Positions 1 through 11,243 of a stretch of DNA of 64,000 nt are shown here, piece after piece. This stretch comes from Accumulibacter sp. GTDB taxonomy: Bacteria; Pseudomonadota; Gammaproteobacteria; Burkholderiales; Rhodocyclaceae. Below the pieces are notes generated by a model, which had not been told where the DNA came from, searched no databases, and saw only the letters and a program-made list of their open reading frames with translations. Location of the stretch: NCBI RefSeq assembly GCF_029255285.1, contig NZ_JAPUVI010000104.1, positions 1 to 64,000 on the forward strand, written 5' to 3'. The stretch's first letter is position 1, and every line of letters starts with the position of its first letter. Position numbers and translations under genes: made by a program.

Positions 1-124
1 CTGGCTCACCGAGACCCTCGAAAAGCTCCCAAATTGGCCGAACAGCCGCATCGACGAACTGCTGCCACTGAAGACGACAGCCTGAGCGCGTCGCCCCCGA
101 GGGGTGGCTGTGTCGGACGCTTAC
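1..124 (+). mobile_element. Right end of an IS66-family insertion sequence
   Basis: After the transposase stop the sequence runs to GGCTGTGTCGGACGCTTAC, ending at 124. Read on the other strand this begins GTAAGCGTCCGACACAG, and IS66 elements typically start GTAA and make 8-bp target duplications. At 125 the reading frame of a different protein (JAMM peptidase) begins abruptly, so 124/125 is the likely insertion boundary. The expected target duplication would be the bases at 125-132, repeated at the other end outside the window. Confidence 0.68.
2..85 (+). CDS. IS66-family transposase (TnpC), C-terminal end only
   Basis: The first 27 codons read as the extreme C-terminus of an IS66 TnpC transposase: WLTETLEKLP, then a short Asn/Pro/Trp stretch, then RIDELLP, and a TGA stop at 83-85. 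In the family the DDE transposase ends with a conserved WLT-x-L-x-LP ... RI-x-ELLPH tail. The rest of the gene lies before the window. It is followed 39 bases later by an IS66-like terminal repeat, which fits. The product would be the DNA-cutting transposase; whether the copy is intact cannot be seen here. Confidence 0.72.
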   Translation, partial: WLTETLEKLPNWPNSRIDELLPLKTTA

Positions 125-427
125 GTTCCTACGGCATGGGACATACGGTTTCGCTACCTGTTCGAGAGAATGCCATTCGGCCACGAAGCCATTGCACTGG
201 CTCGATGGACGGCAAGCCAGGGAACCATCCGCTATTTGGGCGAATGGCACACTCATCCGGAAGACTATCCCCAACCTTCTGACCTCGATAGATCGGAGTG
301 GAACCGCTTATCAGAGAAGCGTCGGGACAGGAGGGCTATGCTTGCAGTCATCGTCGGTCGAAAAGCTCTGTATATCGAATTGGTGCCGAGTTCAGGCTGC
401 GGTTCGGTGTTTATCCCCGTGGAATAG
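125..427 (+). pseudogene. JAMM/JAB deubiquitinase-like peptidase of the Cap3 (VC0181) type, 3' remnant cut by IS66
   Basis: About 100 codons survive. They carry a textbook JAMM zinc motif, HTH-x7-S-x2-D (bases 248-289, HTHPEDYPQPSDLD), preceded by GEW and followed by a W and a strand-like AMLAVIVG. This is the pattern of Mov34/MPN/PAD-1 peptidases of the VC0181 family, which in type II CBASS anti-phage operons is Cap3, the enzyme that removes the cGAS-like synthase from its Cap2-made conjugates. The N-terminal half, where the catalytic glutamate would sit, is missing and replaced by the IS66 end, so the product should be inactive. Open frame can be read back into the element (to a GTG at 104), but that part is transposon. 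Another JAB-family role is possible because no other CBASS gene is visible. Confidence 0.7.
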
Positions 428-700
428 GGGTCAATCGAACCAATAGCGTCCCGGTACTTGGCCGTCGAGTTTGCAGGATGTGCCATGCACCTCTTCACCA
501 AGTGCAGCCATTCGGCTTTGATCCTTGGGGCCTTCTGCATCGCTGGCCTTGGCACACTGCTTGGCAATGGCAAAACTTCGAGTGAGTGGACTTCTATCTG
601 GTGCTGTGCTCAAGAACTGAACGACAGGTACGAAACGTATTGCTGACCAAATCAGCGCATTGGGCGTATGGCCCGGTCGAAGTTCAGACTTTTCCACTTC
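428..700. other. Gene-free stretch after the Cap3 remnant
   Basis: No convincing intact gene. On the minus strand about 431-590 reads as a Cys-containing peptide that resembles the end of a small secreted protein, but two frames would have to be joined, so it is at best a degraded remnant. Otherwise I see nothing here before the terminator that follows gyrB. Confidence 0.3.
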
Positions 701-710
701 TATACGTCCA

Positions 711-739
711 TGAAAAAAACTCCCGAGGGAGCTTTTTTC
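711..739. terminator. Bidirectional rho-independent terminator after gyrB
   Basis: CTCCC-GA-GGGAG stem flanked by a run of seven A on the left and six T on the right (713-738). It can act on both strands. On the minus strand it lies about 75 bases past the gyrB stop, so it probably ends the dnaA-dnaN-gyrB transcript; on the plus strand it closes the remnant region. Confidence 0.8.
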
Positions 740-811
740 ATTATCTCTGTCACCAATATTTCACTATCTTGGCAAGAATTTCACTTTCTCTGGCAACCAA
801 CACCAACGCCA

Positions 812-4551
<3,740 letters not shown>

Positions 4552-4664
4552 AGATATAGATCCTATAAAGACAATTGTCGGAACAAGTCTGTTGAAATTT
4601 ATTTATCTTGTTTATTTTCAGCGCGTTATGATCGTCAGGAGAGTGCAAAAGAGGGGTATGGATC

Positions 4665-4673
4665 TGTGGATAA
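4665..4673 (-). promoter_or_regulatory. DnaA box (consensus) between dnaN and dnaA
   Basis: TGTGGATAA here is the exact reverse complement of the R1-type DnaA box TTATCCACA. It lies 11 bases from a second, oppositely oriented box in the 207-base dnaN-dnaA gap. Confidence 0.85.
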
Positions 4674-4684
4674 AAACTGACAAC

Positions 4685-4693
4685 TTATCCACA
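4685..4693 (+). promoter_or_regulatory. DnaA box (consensus) between dnaN and dnaA
   Basis: Exact TTATCCACA. It faces the box at 4665 and lies just past the end of dnaA, upstream of dnaN. It may be part of a bipartite origin or an autoregulatory site for dnaN. Confidence 0.85.
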
Positions 4694-4758
4694 TGGCTGA
4701 GCGAGCGGTCTTTTTCCACTGACTGTCCGGTGTTTTCCCACGTACTTTTACAAGGTCT

Positions 4759-6171
4759 TCAGCCCTTAAGCACTTGCAGGAGAACGTGTACATCGTGGTT
4801 CAGTTCGTTGTCCTTGCCGCGCAGCTCGTCGATGGTCCGTACAGCATGCAGTACGGTAGTGTGGTCCCGGCCACCGAAAGCCTCGCCGATCGACGGGTAG
4901 CTCTGCGAGGTCAGATTCTTTGCCAGCCACATGGCGATCTGGCGTGGCCGTACGATGACGCGTGTCCGCTTTTTGGAAAAGAGATCGGCGACCTTGATCT
5001 TGAAGTAGTCCGCCACCGTCTTCTGGATGCTGTCGACGGTAATCTGCCGGTTTACCGAACCGATGACGTCCTTGAGCGCCTCCTTGGCCAGATCGAGAGC
5101 GATCTCCCGGCCGTGAAACGCCGAGTAGGCAAGTACCTTCTTCAGAGCACCCTCCAGTTCGCGGACGTTGGAGCGCAGATGCTTGGCAATGTAGAAGGCC
5201 ACTTCATCGTCGAGCAGAACGCCTTCGAGTTCCGCCTTCTTTTTCAGGATCGCCACGCGCATTTCGGTTTCCGGCGGTTCGATCTGGACCGTCAGGCCCC
5301 AGTCGAAACGGGTGACCAATCGATCCTCGAGTCCCGAAATGTTCTTCGGATAGGTGTCTGAACTGATTACGAGTTGCTTTCTTGTTTCAGTCAGTGCGTT
5401 GAAAACGTAGAAGAATTCTTCTTGTGTTCGGTTCTTTCCGTTGAAGAAATGGACGTCGTCGAGGAGCAGCACATCGAGCGAACGATAGTAACGCTTGAAC
5501 ACGTCGAAAGACTTCTGTTGATAGGCGCGGACGACATCGGAATAGTAGTCCTCGGCATGGACATAACGAACGACCTTGTCAGGGCAGGTCTCGAGAATGT
5601 GGTTGCCGATCGCATGGATCAGATGTGTTTTTCCCAGGCCGGCACCGCCGTAGATGAACAAAGGGTTATAGGTTGCCTCGCCAGGGCTGCCCGCGACCTG
5701 CCGGGAAGCGGCGCGGGCAAGATCGTTGGCCTTGCCCACGATAAGATTTTCGAAGGTGAAGGAAGGGATCAACCGAGTCTTCTCGTAACTCGACCGGTCA
5801 CGCTCAGGCACAGACGGTTTTGCCGCGCCGGAGGCTTTTGCCGTCGGTATTCCGGCGGCCGGTGGTTTGTCGTTAGGTGACAGACGCGTCTGGCCCGAAG
5901 CCACCGAGCCCTTTGCCGACGTGTGGCGCTCACCGAGGATCAGGCTGATGTCGATCGGCGCCGAGAAGTACTCGCAGCCAAGTTCTTCGATGCGCGCTAG
6001 ATAGCGCTCCTTGACCCATTTCAGGATGAATCCATTGGGTGCGAGCAGGCGCAAGCCGCGCGCCAGATCCTCCTCGCCCTCGAGGCGAAGGGGACGTATC
6101 CAGGTATTGAACTGCTGAGGTGGAAGTTCCTGTTCGAACCGGCTCAGACACGAGGACCAGAAACTACTCAT
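4759..6171 (-). CDS. dnaA: Chromosomal replication initiator DnaA
   Basis: AAA+ initiator that binds DnaA boxes at oriC and melts the origin. 470 aa. Domain I (about 1-75, FWSSCLSRFEQELPPQQFNTWI), a low-complexity linker (about 85-130), AAA+ domain with Walker A GGAGLGKTHLIH near residue 175 and Walker B LLLDDVHFF near 236, sensor region TRFDWGL, and the C-terminal DNA-binding domain with the DnaA signature GGRDHTTVLHAVRTI. First gene of the replication operon, divergent from rpmH across a 301-base gap with an AT-rich segment and a DnaA box. Confidence 0.97.
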   Translation of the reverse strand: MSSFWSSCLSRFEQELPPQQFNTWIRPLRLEGEEDLARGLRLLAPNGFILKWVKERYLARIEELGCEYFSAPIDISLILGERHTSAKGSVASGQTRLSPNDKPPAAGIPTAKASGAAKPSVPERDRSSYEKTRLIPSFTFENLIVGKANDLARAASRQVAGSPGEATYNPLFIYGGAGLGKTHLIHAIGNHILETCPDKVVRYVHAEDYYSDVVRAYQQKSFDVFKRYYRSLDVLLLDDVHFFNGKNRTQEEFFYVFNALTETRKQLVISSDTYPKNISGLEDRLVTRFDWGLTVQIEPPETEMRVAILKKKAELEGVLLDDEVAFYIAKHLRSNVRELEGALKKVLAYSAFHGREIALDLAKEALKDVIGSVNRQITVDSIQKTVADYFKIKVADLFSKKRTRVIVRPRQIAMWLAKNLTSQSYPSIGEAFGGRDHTTVLHAVRTIDELRGKDNELNHDVHVLLQVLKG

Positions 6172-6376
6172 CGAGGGTCATGGGGTGGGATCCTGAGGTC
6201 AGCGCCCGCAGCGGGCCGTAAAAAAATTATTATTATTTACAATAAGATAGTATGCCTTATCGAAAGCAGAAAAAACACTGACGCACGACCGAATATGTCG
6301 CCTCGCCGCCCCTGAGAACCTGTCGGGGCGCTCGTCAGCACTGCTCTAGGTTGAATTCTAACCCGTCGATCAAAAG

Positions 6377-6385
6377 TTATCCACA
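6377..6385 (+). promoter_or_regulatory. DnaA box (consensus) upstream of dnaA
   Basis: Exact TTATCCACA, 21 bases before the -35 element of the rpmH promoter. It is placed to serve initiation or DnaA autoregulation. Confidence 0.8.
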
Positions 6386-6405
6386 GCAGCATCAAAAATA
6401 TGGCC

Positions 6406-6435
6406 TTGACAGGAAGCCAACTAAAGCTGTCTAAT
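6406..6435 (+). promoter_or_regulatory. Sigma-70 type promoter of the rpmH operon
   Basis: Perfect -35 TTGACA (6406-6411), 18-base spacer, -10 TCTAAT (6430-6435, five of six to consensus). It ends about 37 bases before the rpmH start codon. Drives the rpmH-rnpA-yidD-yidC-mnmE run. Confidence 0.75.
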
Positions 6436-6472
6436 CCCATGTTCACTTCGCGTTGAATTCAAGGGCTTAACC

Positions 6473-6607
6473 ATGAAACGTACCTATCAGCCGTCGGTCG
6501 TCCGTCGCAAACGTACCCACGGCTTCCTTGTTCGCATGTCCACCCGTGGCGGTCGCGCGGTCATTCGCGCTCGTCGTGCCAAAGGTCGTCACCGTCTGGC
6601 AGTTTGA
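6473..6607 (+). CDS. rpmH: 50S ribosomal protein L34
   Basis: 44-residue basic ribosomal protein, [18 protein letters not shown] at the start and [10 protein letters not shown] at the end, the standard length and sequence for L34. Strong promoter upstream and an AAGGG ribosome-binding site about 8 bases before the ATG. Its last four bases overlap the presumed TTG start of rnpA, so the two are translationally coupled. Confidence 0.97.
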   Translation: MKRTYQPSVVRRKRTHGFLVRMSTRGGRAVIRARRAKGRHRLAV

Positions 6608-7002
6608 ACTTTAGTTCCGATACCGTTGGGGATCGGGAACCGGCCGCTGCTGCCTTTCCAAAGCACTACCGCCTTCTGAAAACGGATGAATATTCATCCG
6701 TTTTTAGTTTCCGGCGGACGCTGAAGAGCCGTCATTTCCTGCTACATTACCGGCCGCGCGGCGCCGCGGAAGGAACAGGGGCTCGTCTGGGCTTGGTGGT
6801 TGCCAAACGTTTCCTGCGTCGTTCCGTTGATCGAAACCTGGTTCGCCGATTGGTCAGAGAACATTTCCGGCTGCTGCGGGCGAGTCTTCGGGCCTGCGAT
6901 CTGGTAGTGCGTCTGGCGGTCAGGCCAATGCCCCTGGACCGGCGAACTCTGGCGCAGGAGATCGTTGGTTTGCTGAGCCGGATGAAGACTACGGGACGAT
7001 GA
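6604..7002 (+). CDS. rnpA: Ribonuclease P protein component
   Basis: Protein cofactor of RNase P, which trims tRNA 5' ends with the M1 RNA. 132 aa. Family features: [16 protein letters not shown], then the RNR signature region [18 protein letters not shown] with basic face. There is no ATG near the N-terminus; the only in-frame start before the conserved domain is TTG at 6604, which overlaps the rpmH stop (TTGA). yidD starts 5 bases after its stop. Confidence 0.93.
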   Translation: MNFSSDTVGDREPAAAAFPKHYRLLKTDEYSSVFSFRRTLKSRHFLLHYRPRGAAEGTGARLGLVVAKRFLRRSVDRNLVRRLVREHFRLLRASLRACDLVVRLAVRPMPLDRRTLAQEIVGLLSRMKTTGR

Positions 7003-7006
7003 TGTA

Positions 7007-7216
7007 ATGAAAAACTTCTTGCTGGCGCTGATAGGGTTCTATCGCTATGCGATCAGCCCCTTGCTCGGGCGCCATTGCCGCTTTTTTCCCAGCTGTTCCG
7101 AGTATGCGTCTGAAGCGCTTGGGAAATACGGTGCCGGCAAGGGAACTCGCCTTGCCCTGTATCGCTTGCTTCGTTGCCACCCGTGGCATCCCGGTGGTTT
7201 CGATCCACTGCCCTGA
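7007..7216 (+). CDS. yidD: Membrane protein insertion efficiency factor YidD
   Basis: 69 aa small membrane-associated protein that helps YidC insert membrane proteins. Family motif block is complete: FYRYAISPLLGRHCRFFPSCSEYASEAL, with conserved cysteines, and CHPWHPGGFDP at the end. Five bases after rnpA and 26 bases before yidC, the usual cluster. Confidence 0.95.
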   Translation: MKNFLLALIGFYRYAISPLLGRHCRFFPSCSEYASEALGKYGAGKGTRLALYRLLRCHPWHPGGFDPLP

Positions 7217-7242
7217 CCATTACTGGAATTGTATAGGCCTGA

Positions 7243-8928
7243 ATGGATAATCGTCGCCTACTGCTGTTACTGGTTTTTTCCTTCTCATTGGTCATGCTTT
7301 GGGATGCCTGGCAGAAATTCAATCAGCCAAAGGCCTTAGCGTCCGCCGCGCCGGCAAGCACCGTTCAGGCACCGGCACCGCAACCATCGGCGAGCCTGCA
7401 CGCGCCGATTCCGGTTGTTCCAGAGACTGCGGTTGGCGACGCTATGGATAAAGCCGCAACCGTTACCGTCAAGACCGATCTCTTCATCGCCCACATTTCC
7501 CGGCAAGGTGGTGACATCGTTCGCCTTGATCTGCACCAGTACAAGGACAGTACGGACAAGAACAGGGATTTCTCCCTTTTCGAGGCCAAGCACCAGTATG
7601 TTGCGCAAAGCGGTCTGATTGGCGACGGTCTGCCGAATCACAAGACCGTCTTCTCTGCCGTTGCGGGCAACCGAGAGCTGGCCCCCGATGCGCGAACTGT
7701 CGAGCTGCGCCTCGAGGCTCCGGCTAGTGGCGGTGTCAAAGTCGCCAAGGTCTTCACGTTTACCCGTGGCAGTTACTTGGTCAAAGTGTCGCACGAAATC
7801 GAAAACGGTAGCGACAAGGAAGTTGCCGCGCACGCGTATTTTCAGTTGCAGCGTGACACCAAAGCTCCCGATGGCGAAAGCTCGATGGTGTCGACTTATA
7901 CCGGCCCTGCCGTTTATACGGATCAGGAGAAGTATCAGAAGGTCGACTTCGCCGATATCGAGAAGGGCAAGGCCAAGTTCGCGGTCAAGGCTGACAATGG
8001 GTGGGTGGCGATGGTGCAGCACTATTTCGTTGCCGCTTGGCTCCCGGCGCCCGGTTTGCCGCGCGAGTTCTATATGCGCAGGCTCGAAGGTGGATCAGGT
8101 CCAGCCGTCGCTGCCGGCGTCATCATTCCGGCGCCGGTCGCCGCACCCGGTTCGAAGATCGCCTTTTCGGTCCCCATTTTTGCCGGGCCGCAGATCCAGG
8201 TAGCGCTCGAGCAACTGGCCAAACCCGAATCCGAGGGTGGGGTCGGCGCGCAGGGACTACCGCTCGTCGTCGATTATGGTTGGCTGACGATCGTTGCCGC
8301 ACCGATCTTCTGGTGCCTGGAAGCGATTCACCGGGTCGTCGGCAATTGGGGCTGGGCAATCGTCCTCCTGACCATCGGCATCAAGCTGCTGTTTTTCCCG
8401 CTATCGGCGGCCAGCTATAAGTCGATGGCCAAGATGCGAACCGTCACACCACGCTTGATGGCTCTCAAGGAGCGCTACGGCGACGACCGCCAGAAACTGA
8501 ACCAGGAGATGATGGCGCTCTACAAGCGCGAGAAGATCAATCCGCTGGGTGGTTGCCTGCCGATTGCCGTCCAGATCCCGGTCTTCATCGCACTCTACTG
8601 GGCGCTGCTCGGTGCCGTCGAGATCCGTGATGCGCCGTGGATTCTTTGGATCACCGACCTCTCGGCGCAGGATCCCTACTATGTCCTGCCGGTGATCATG
8701 GTGGTCACCATGCTGATTCAGACCAAGCTCAATCCGACGCCTCCCGATCCGATTCAGGCCAAGGTGATGATGATGATGCCGTTCATATTCGGTGCCATGT
8801 TCTTCTTCTTCCCGGCCGGTCTGGTGCTTTACTGGGTGGTGAACAACATCCTGTCGATTGCTCAGCAATGGCAGATCACGCGGATGATCGAGGGTGGCGC
8901 CAAAGCCGCCAACGACAGCAAGGCCTGA
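7243..8928 (+). CDS. yidC: Membrane protein insertase YidC
   Basis: Inner-membrane insertase working alone or with SecYEG. 561 aa. N-terminal signal-anchor ([20 protein letters not shown]), a proline/alanine-rich linker to about residue 70, a large periplasmic beta-sandwich domain, then the conserved membrane core from about residue 350 ([39 protein letters not shown], the [14 protein letters not shown] helix). The last 35 bases overlap the presumed mnmE start. Confidence 0.97.
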   Translation: MDNRRLLLLLVFSFSLVMLWDAWQKFNQPKALASAAPASTVQAPAPQPSASLHAPIPVVPETAVGDAMDKAATVTVKTDLFIAHISRQGGDIVRLDLHQYKDSTDKNRDFSLFEAKHQYVAQSGLIGDGLPNHKTVFSAVAGNRELAPDARTVELRLEAPASGGVKVAKVFTFTRGSYLVKVSHEIENGSDKEVAAHAYFQLQRDTKAPDGESSMVSTYTGPAVYTDQEKYQKVDFADIEKGKAKFAVKADNGWVAMVQHYFVAAWLPAPGLPREFYMRRLEGGSGPAVAAGVIIPAPVAAPGSKIAFSVPIFAGPQIQVALEQLAKPESEGGVGAQGLPLVVDYGWLTIVAAPIFWCLEAIHRVVGNWGWAIVLLTIGIKLLFFPLSAASYKSMAKMRTVTPRLMALKERYGDDRQKLNQEMMALYKREKINPLGGCLPIAVQIPVFIALYWALLGAVEIRDAPWILWITDLSAQDPYYVLPVIMVVTMLIQTKLNPTPPDPIQAKVMMMMPFIFGAMFFFFPAGLVLYWVVNNILSIAQQWQITRMIEGGAKAANDSKA

Positions 8929-10273
8929 GACGAGCCACGGCGCGGCCGATACGATAGCGGCCATAGCGACCGCGCCCGGTCGGGGTGGCGTGGGCGTCAT
9001 TCGTATTGCCGGCACGGACTTGCTTGACCTGGCGGAATCGTTGAGCGGCAAACGGCCCGCGCCGCGCCGCGCGACGCTCTGCGACTTCCGGTCGGCCGAA
9101 GGGAGCGCCATCGATCGCGGCCTGCTTCTCCATTTTCCGGCGCCGCACTCCTTTACCGGCGACGACGTGCTCGAACTGCAGGCTCATGGCGGTCCGATCG
9201 TTCTTCAGATGCTTCTCCAGCGCTGCCTCGAGCTGGGTGCGCGGCTCGCCGAGCCCGGCGAGTTCACTCGTCGCGCCTACCTCAACGGCAAGCTGGACCT
9301 GACGCAGGCTGAAGCGGTGATCGATTTGATCGACGCCGCGACAAGCGCCGCGGCGCGCAGTGCCGTGCGTTCGCTGCAAGGCGAGTTTTCGGGAGAGGTA
9401 CGAGACCTGCTCGCCGAGTTGATCGAACTGCGCGCGCTGGTCGAAGCTACCCTCGACTTCCCGGATGAGGAGGTGGACTTCCTGCAGGAGGCTGACGCCT
9501 TCGGCCGCCTCGATCGCCTTCAAAAGCATCTGCGCCAGGTTTTCGAGCGCGCCCGGCAAGGCCGTCTGTTGCAGGGAGGTCTGCACGTGGTTCTGGCGGG
9601 GCAGCCGAATGTCGGTAAGTCGAGCCTCCTCAACCGCCTGGCCGGTGACGAACTGGCGATCGTCACGGCGTCGCCGGGAACGACACGTGATCTGGTCCGC
9701 AGCACGCTGCAGGTGCAGGGCGTTCCGCTGCACGTGATCGACACTGCGGGCTTGCGTGACACCGAAGATCAGATCGAAAAACTGGGTATCGAACGCACCT
9801 GGCGCGAGATCGACCGCGCCGATGTCGTCGTACTGCTGGTCGACGCACGGACCGGTGTCGGCGACGCCGAACGTGCCATTCTGGCGCGCCTTCCCGACCG
9901 CCTGGTCCGCCTGACGGTGTACAACAAGATCGATCTGACGCCGTACCCGTCCGAAAGGCGCGACGAAGTTGACGGCGTAGCGATTGCCTTGTCGGCCAAG
10001 TCCGGTGACGGCATGGATCTATTGCGCCAGGAGTTGCTGCAGGTCGCCGGTTGGCAGCCGGCCGAAGATGTCTTTATCGCCCGCCAACGTCATCTGCTCG
10101 CCCTGGCTGAAACCCGCCAGCATGTCGAGGCGGCCTCTGGGCAATTGCCGTGCCTCGAACTGTTCGCCGAGGAACTGAGGCTCGCCCAGTCGGCGCTCGG
10201 TGCGATCACCGGCGACTACAGCGCCGACGATCTTCTGGGAGAGATTTTCGGGCGTTTTTGTATCGGAAAATAG
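8894..10273 (+). CDS. mnmE: tRNA uridine-5-carboxymethylaminomethyl modification GTPase MnmE
   Basis: GTPase that with MnmG (GidA) makes the cmnm5 modification at wobble uridines. 459 aa. N-terminal folate-binding domain ([43 protein letters not shown]), G domain with [12 protein letters not shown] near residue 237, DTAGLRDT, and NKID, and the terminal FGRFCIGK with the family C-x-G-K. The only in-frame start before the conserved block is a GTG at 8894 inside yidC. The normal partner gidA is not downstream. Confidence 0.95.
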   Translation: MAPKPPTTARPETSHGAADTIAAIATAPGRGGVGVIRIAGTDLLDLAESLSGKRPAPRRATLCDFRSAEGSAIDRGLLLHFPAPHSFTGDDVLELQAHGGPIVLQMLLQRCLELGARLAEPGEFTRRAYLNGKLDLTQAEAVIDLIDAATSAAARSAVRSLQGEFSGEVRDLLAELIELRALVEATLDFPDEEVDFLQEADAFGRLDRLQKHLRQVFERARQGRLLQGGLHVVLAGQPNVGKSSLLNRLAGDELAIVTASPGTTRDLVRSTLQVQGVPLHVIDTAGLRDTEDQIEKLGIERTWREIDRADVVVLLVDARTGVGDAERAILARLPDRLVRLTVYNKIDLTPYPSERRDEVDGVAIALSAKSGDGMDLLRQELLQVAGWQPAEDVFIARQRHLLALAETRQHVEAASGQLPCLELFAEELRLAQSALGAITGDYSADDLLGEIFGRFCIGK

Positions 10274-10362
10274 CGATACTTCCGGCGTGGTCCGGAGTGA
10301 TCGCGTTTGGTCAACTAAGTGACGTTGAGGGGCGTCGCGCGGTCACTGACCGCGGTAGCCGC

Positions 10363-11064
10363 TCAAAAAGCCGCGCAGACGATGTACTGCTGGTTGTCGA
10401 CGATGGCCGCCGTAGCCGTCGGCAGGGTACCACGGCCAGAGCCGGCCAACACCGCCTGGACGGAGCCGGCGGCAGTGTTGCCATCGTCCATGCTGGTGTC
10501 GATCTGCCTGACGAGGCGGCCCACGATGTTGTCGGAGCACACGTAGAACGAGCCGCGCATGCCGGCAATCCACGGATTCGCCGCTCCGCCAGCGTTCAGG
10601 ACAACCCCTTCGATGCCGATTCGGCCGCCGTCGGCGTTGCGTGGCTCGTACTCGGCGGTACCAAGATTGACCGTCCCGGTCGCCAGGTTGGCGAGACGGA
10701 CGTGTTGCCAGAAAACATAGGTTTCGCTGTCTGCCAAGTCGTTCCAGTTGCCGTCCATGCGCCCGTTACCCGGAACGCAGCCGGCCGTAGCCGCCTTACA
10801 GGCTGTCGCGAGCGGTGCGCCGAGAGCGGTGGTGCCAAACGCCGCCGTCAGTTGCGCCTGTGTCTGATCACCGGGGAAGACCCGGAAACGGTCCTGATAG
10901 CCATAGATCAGGGTCGGAACCGTACGGAAATCACTTACCATGTTCTTCACCTTGGCGCTGTTGATCAGTTCCTGGCCTTTCAGGACGCCGCCAAGCAGCA
11001 GGCCGATGATGACGAGTACAATGGCAATCTCCACCAGAGTAAAGCCCGACTGTTGCTTGTTCAT
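10363..11064 (-). CDS. Stand-alone type IV-pilin-like prepilin (major-pilin/pseudopilin type)
   Basis: 233 aa. Begins MNKQQSGFTLVEIAIVLVII, a class III signal peptide: short basic leader, cleavage between Gly and Phe, Glu at +5, then a hydrophobic helix. The rest is a variable globular domain with cysteine pairs (TACKAATAGC, SFYVC, and YIVCAAF at the end). This fits a type IV pilin or type II secretion pseudopilin, but no assembly ATPase, platform or peptidase gene is near. It starts at the ATG at 11064 that gives the short leader; open frame upstream lacks coding character. Convergent with mnmE, divergent from the kinase gene. Confidence 0.8.
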   Translation of the reverse strand: MNKQQSGFTLVEIAIVLVIIGLLLGGVLKGQELINSAKVKNMVSDFRTVPTLIYGYQDRFRVFPGDQTQAQLTAAFGTTALGAPLATACKAATAGCVPGNGRMDGNWNDLADSETYVFWQHVRLANLATGTVNLGTAEYEPRNADGGRIGIEGVVLNAGGAANPWIAGMRGSFYVCSDNIVGRLVRQIDTSMDDGNTAAGSVQAVLAGSGRGTLPTATAAIVDNQQYIVCAAF

Positions 11065-11175
11065 TTCTTTCTTGACTCCGTGTCGAACATCATGCCAAAC
11101 GTAAAGCACTTTTCGTGCCAGCGGAATTGCGCCAATTTCGTCACAGTCAGCGAGCGGGCTGTCGAGTTGCGGACA

Positions 11176-11199
11176 CAGGTGTCGAGACTCGGACACCTG
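11176..11199. promoter_or_regulatory. Inverted repeat between prepilin and kinase genes
   Basis: CAGGTGTC, 8-base spacer, GACACCTG: a perfect 8-8-8 inverted repeat 45 bases before the kinase ATG and 112 bases before the prepilin start. Candidate operator shared by the divergent pair, or a leader hairpin. No T-run, so unlikely to be a terminator. Confidence 0.4.
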
Positions 11200-11243
11200 C
11201 CGGGCATGGCGGACCGCTGGTTTTCCCGCCACGGAAACATCGG

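Larger units (their letters stand above)
6172..6472. other. dnaA-rpmH intergenic region, candidate oriC
   Basis: Divergent gap containing an AT-rich run (about 6219-6252: poly-A, then ATT repeats), one exact DnaA box at 6377-6385 and the rpmH promoter. Origins of many proteobacteria lie beside dnaA. With only one perfect box here and two in the dnaA-dnaN gap, which side is unwound cannot be decided by eye. Confidence 0.5.

Noticed and set aside
10274-10362. Terminator between mnmE and the prepilin gene
   Set aside because: Only an imperfect CCGG hairpin without a T-run.
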